The translations under genes were made by a program, and so were the position numbers. 8,042 nt of DNA from an uncultured Ellagibacter sp. (GTDB taxonomy: Bacteria > Actinomycetota > Coriobacteriia > Coriobacteriales > Eggerthellaceae): contig CAKUIV010000091.1 in assembly GCA_934661105.1 (NCBI GenBank), forward strand, positions 1 through 8,042, given 5' to 3'. Shown here piece by piece: positions 6,616 to 8,042 of the stretch. The notes beneath the pieces were generated by a model, which was not told the DNA's origin, searched no databases, and saw only the letters and a list, made by a program, of their open reading frames with translations. Numbering within the stretch: position 1 is the stretch's first letter; each line of letters starts with the position of its first letter.

Positions 6616-7608
6616 CTAAAACGTTCCCGCAAGCACCGCATACGGCTGCATGCCGACGCTGACGATGCAATATCTCATAACGAACCCGCCCGCCAGCACG
6701 CATGCCATCGCGAAGAGCGCGGGGAGAGGCGAGGTTGCGCGAGGGCGATACGGGCCGAACGAGCAGACCAGGTCGAACACAAGCGGCACGATGAGCCCCG
6801 CCCCGACGAAAAGCGCCCAGAACGCCCAGGCGTCGGGCCCGAACGCAAGCAGGCTGCCCGCCGCCTCGCGCACCTGGTCGGTCGCCGTCTGCCCCGCAGG
6901 CGAAAGCGCCCGCACGACGAACGCGGCGACGAGCGCCCCCTCGACCGCGATCGCCGCAGCGTCGAATCGCTCGAAGGCGCGCACAAGGCTCGGAAACGAG
7001 CGCGCCGCGCCCGAAAGATAGGCCGAGACGACTGCGAGCGCGAGCCCGCAGGAAAGCGACGAGACCACGAACAGCGCCGGGGTAAGCGGCGTCGCCCACA
7101 GCGGGACCGCCCGCAAGTCGGAAAGCATGAGCCCCGTGTAGAGCGCCGTCGCCACGCCGAGCGCGGCGCAGACCAGCTGAACCGCCCGCGCCACGGGGAC
7201 GGGCAGGCGAAGCCACCCTCCCCAGAACGCGCACTGCACGACGAGTGCGACGGCCGTGCAGGCCAAAACCCACGCCCCCACCGCGACGAACGAAGCGCGC
7301 GGGCCTGCGAACAGCAGCACGGCACGGGCAGGACTTCCCAAATCGACCAGAAGGCAGACCATTCCCACGGAAAGCAACGCCAGGGCCGAAAAGGAAAGCG
7401 GGGCGAGCAGACGCCGGTACGCCTCCATGTCGCGAAGCGAGAAGGAAGATGCGCCGCAAGCGCCCGTGTACGCGAAATGCGACGTCAAGCGCGGAATCGA
7501 CGCGAGCGCCCCGCGCGGCACGGCGAACCCGCACGAGCCGAGAACGACGGCGGCCCCACCGCTGGCGCCACCCAGGAAGAGATAGCACACCGCAAGCGTT
7601 GAGAACAC
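6616..7608 (-). CDS. NrfD/PsrC-like polytopic membrane protein without its own catalytic partner
   Basis: A 330-aa integral membrane protein with about eight hydrophobic segments (4-28, 68-89, 104-127, 143-162, 172-198, 216-234, 261-283, 295-318). Features of the NrfD/PsrC family are YLFLGGASGGA at the N-terminus, LLVDLGSPARAVLLF (86-100), VGAWVLA (110-116), LYTGLMLSDLRAVPLW (156-171) and the final RYCIVSVG (312-319). Family members carry electrons between quinone and a partner Fe-S subunit, but no Fe-S or catalytic gene is in this operon; the nearest set lies 2.8 kb downstream and already has an anchor. I chose GTG 7608 because GGGAGGG sits 6 nt upstream and the protein then begins at the usual family position. 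ATG 7626 and TTG 7677 are alternatives lacking a ribosome site. It leads an operon with gntR and the slipin gene. It could also be a relative of DmsC, or a membrane sensor. Confidence 0.8.
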   Translation of the reverse strand: MFSTLAVCYLFLGGASGGAAVVLGSCGFAVPRGALASIPRLTSHFAYTGACGASSFSLRDMEAYRRLLAPLSFSALALLSVGMVCLLVDLGSPARAVLLFAGPRASFVAVGAWVLACTAVALVVQCAFWGGWLRLPVPVARAVQLVCAALGVATALYTGLMLSDLRAVPLWATPLTPALFVVSSLSCGLALAVVSAYLSGAARSFPSLVRAFERFDAAAIAVEGALVAAFVVRALSPAGQTATDQVREAAGSLLAFGPDAWAFWALFVGAGLIVPLVFDLVCSFGPYRPRATSPLPALFAMACVLAGGFVMRYCIVSVGMQPYAVLAGTF

Positions 7609-7614
7609 CGATGT

Positions 7615-7621
7615 CCCTCCC
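7615..7621 (-). promoter_or_regulatory. Ribosome binding site that decides the NrfD-like start
   Basis: GGGAGGG on the minus strand lies 6 nt before GTG 7608. The in-frame ATG at 7626 lies upstream of this site and has only GC-rich sequence before it, so the GTG is the better-supported start. Confidence 0.6.
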
Positions 7622-7674
7622 GTCATGCGCGGCGAGCCGCGCGCCGCTTCGTTTCCCGTGAGCCGTCTGAAAAG

Positions 7675-7712
7675 CAATGGCCTTGATTATCCTAGGACAA
7701 TCAAGGCCATTG
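7675..7712. promoter_or_regulatory. Dyad operator nested in a longer inverted repeat, upstream of the NrfD-like/gntR/slipin operon
   Basis: The core ATTATCCTAGGACAAT (7686-7701) is a palindrome apart from one symmetric position. It differs by one base from the block in each arm of the repeat at 4944-4983. It sits inside a 14-bp perfect inverted repeat (CAATGGCCTTGATT at 7675-7688, complement at 7699-7712). On the minus strand the shared 19-mer TTGATTGTCCTAGGATAAT has the same orientation toward its gene as the copy at the molybdoenzyme operon. It covers the predicted -10 element, so repression is likely. The longer repeat could also fold as an RNA hairpin if transcribed. Confidence 0.6.
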
Positions 7713-7716
7713 TAAA
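7686..7716 (-). promoter_or_regulatory. Probable promoter of the NrfD-like/gntR/slipin operon
   Basis: On the minus strand TTTACA (7716-7711) is a good -35 and GATAAT (7691-7686) a good -10, but the 19-nt spacing is longer than usual. Transcription would start near 7679, which leaves a leader of about 70 nt to GTG 7608. The -10 element is part of the operator core. Confidence 0.4.
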
Positions 7717-7718
7717 CG

Positions 7719-7731
7719 AAGCGAATCGCTT
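7719..7731. repeat. Short perfect palindrome just upstream of the -35
   Basis: AAGCGAATCGCTT is a 6+6 bp perfect palindrome around one central base, ending 2 nt before the predicted -35 hexamer of the gntR-containing operon. The position suits an activator site, but a 13-nt palindrome can arise by chance and no second copy is seen in the window. Confidence 0.25.
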
Positions 7732-7787
7732 TGCCACGGGAAAAGGGCAGAGAGCCGGGACTGAGACGCGCAAACGTCAAACAGCCC

Positions 7788-7948
7788 GTTTGTGCCAACT
7801 TTTCCGAATTTAGGGTCGCTCAATGCTTGCGAATACCCTCGAAGACATCGAGCGAACAACATTTTCCCAGGTCGTCAAAAGTCAAGACCGCAGAAAACGG
7901 CAACTGCACGAACCAACTTACCCTAAATTCGGGAAAGTTGGCGAAAAC
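7788..7948. repeat. 161-bp inverted-repeat element, MITE-like candidate
   Basis: Terminal segments 7788-7816 and 7920-7948 are inverted copies of each other over 29 nt with three mismatches; the inner 23 nt have one. The core reads GCCAACTTTYCCGAATTT then AGGGT, pointing inward from both ends. No transposase fits in the 103-nt interior, so if mobile it would be a non-autonomous element. I see no convincing target-site duplication. The right copy alone has further dyad symmetry (CCAACTT at 7913-7919, AAGTTGG at 7935-7941), so a pair of protein-binding sites is an alternative reading. Confidence 0.45.
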
Positions 7949-7991
7949 AGAGCTTCTTCCGCATGAACGCGCACCGCCCGACAGCCGCTGC

Positions 7992-8015
7992 GTCAGACGC
8001 CCTCGGGCGACTGAC
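7992..8015. repeat. Hairpin with internal A-A mismatch near the right edge
   Basis: GTCAG-A-CGCCC at 7992-8002 is mirrored by GGGCG-A-CTGAC at 8005-8015, giving a 10-bp stem interrupted by one A-A pair with a very tight loop. No T run follows on either strand, so a standard terminator is not supported. Confidence 0.3.
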
Positions 8016-8042
8016 CGACACCGAGAAGCTACCGCAAGAAAC

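Larger units (their letters stand above)
7717..8042. other. Non-coding stretch at the right end
   Basis: More than 300 nt with no supportable gene. It contains the palindrome at 7719-7731, the inverted-repeat element at 7788-7948 and a hairpin at 7992-8015. Short open frames exist on both strands (for example plus 7823-7966, 47 codons, and a minus-strand frame open to the edge from 7820), but none has a clear ribosome site or a recognisable product. Confidence 0.6.

Noticed and set aside
7675..7712. Reading the long inverted repeat as a terminator for an upstream gene
   Set aside because: There is no strong T run after the stem on either strand, no supported gene ends nearby, and the core matches the operator at 4944-4983.
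6605..7798. Extension of the GntR reading frame upstream to 7798 (560 codons)
   Set aside because: The added 398 residues are compositionally biased and overlap the NrfD-like gene in another frame; GntR has a strong AGGAGG site at the internal ATG 6604.
7823..7966. 47-codon plus-strand open frame inside the inverted-repeat element
   Set aside because: Only a weak AGGG precedes the ATG and the encoded peptide resembles no family I know; noted in findings but not called a gene.
7820..8041. Minus-strand frame open from the right edge to a stop at 7820, and a plus-strand frame from ATG 7963 open to the edge
   Set aside because: Neither has a ribosome site or a recognisable product, and the first runs through the inverted-repeat element; chance open frames of this length are common at this GC.
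1..8042. CRISPR array, tRNA, rRNA or phage genes
   Set aside because: No regularly spaced direct repeats, no tRNA-like cloverleaf and no phage-type proteins were seen on reading through both strands.

Overview
The window looks like chromosome of a high-GC anaerobic actinobacterium of class Coriobacteriia, most likely family Eggerthellaceae (Eggerthella, Gordonibacter, Adlercreutzia and relatives). This is inferred from the high GC content, the Tat-exported molybdopterin oxidoreductase with an [4Fe-4S]/NrfD partner set, and a second NrfD-type anchor beside a small GntR regulator. I ran no database search. Every supported gene lies on the minus strand, so the window reads from high to low coordinates.

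Region by region, in transcription order. From about 8042 to 7609 there is no confident gene. This stretch holds a 161-bp inverted-repeat element (7788-7948), a small palindrome, and a promoter with an embedded dyad operator (7675-7716). Next comes a tight three-gene operon: an eight-helix NrfD/PsrC-like membrane protein (6616-7608, GTG start), a 162-aa GntR-family regulator (6116-6604), and a stomatin-like slipin (5107-6090), with gaps of 11 and 25 nt. A non-coding gap of about 310 nt follows (4797-5106), with a second promoter (4936-4964) and a perfect 18-bp inverted repeat (4944-4983). Then comes a three-gene respiratory operon: Tat-signal molybdopterin catalytic subunit (2373-4796), four-cluster ferredoxin subunit (1743-2360) and ten-helix NrfD/PsrC anchor (460-1725), spaced by 12 and 17 nt. 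A hairpin with a T-rich tail (396-429) closes it. Last is the 5' part of a Veg-family gene with its own promoter; the gene runs off the left edge.

How it fits together. The catalytic, Fe-S and anchor subunits look like a complete membrane-bound reductase or oxidase of the DMSO reductase superfamily, exchanging electrons with the quinone pool; the substrate cannot be read from the sequence. The most interesting signal is a 19-nt motif, TTGATTGTC(A/C)TAGGATAAT on the minus strand. It occurs in the same orientation in both operon promoters. Its 16-nt core is a near-perfect dyad, single at the gntR operon and doubled in mirror image at the molybdoenzyme operon. The simplest reading is that the small GntR protein controls its own operon (orphan NrfD protein, regulator, slipin) and the adjacent molybdoenzyme, making all six genes one regulated membrane respiratory module. 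This is inference, not proof.
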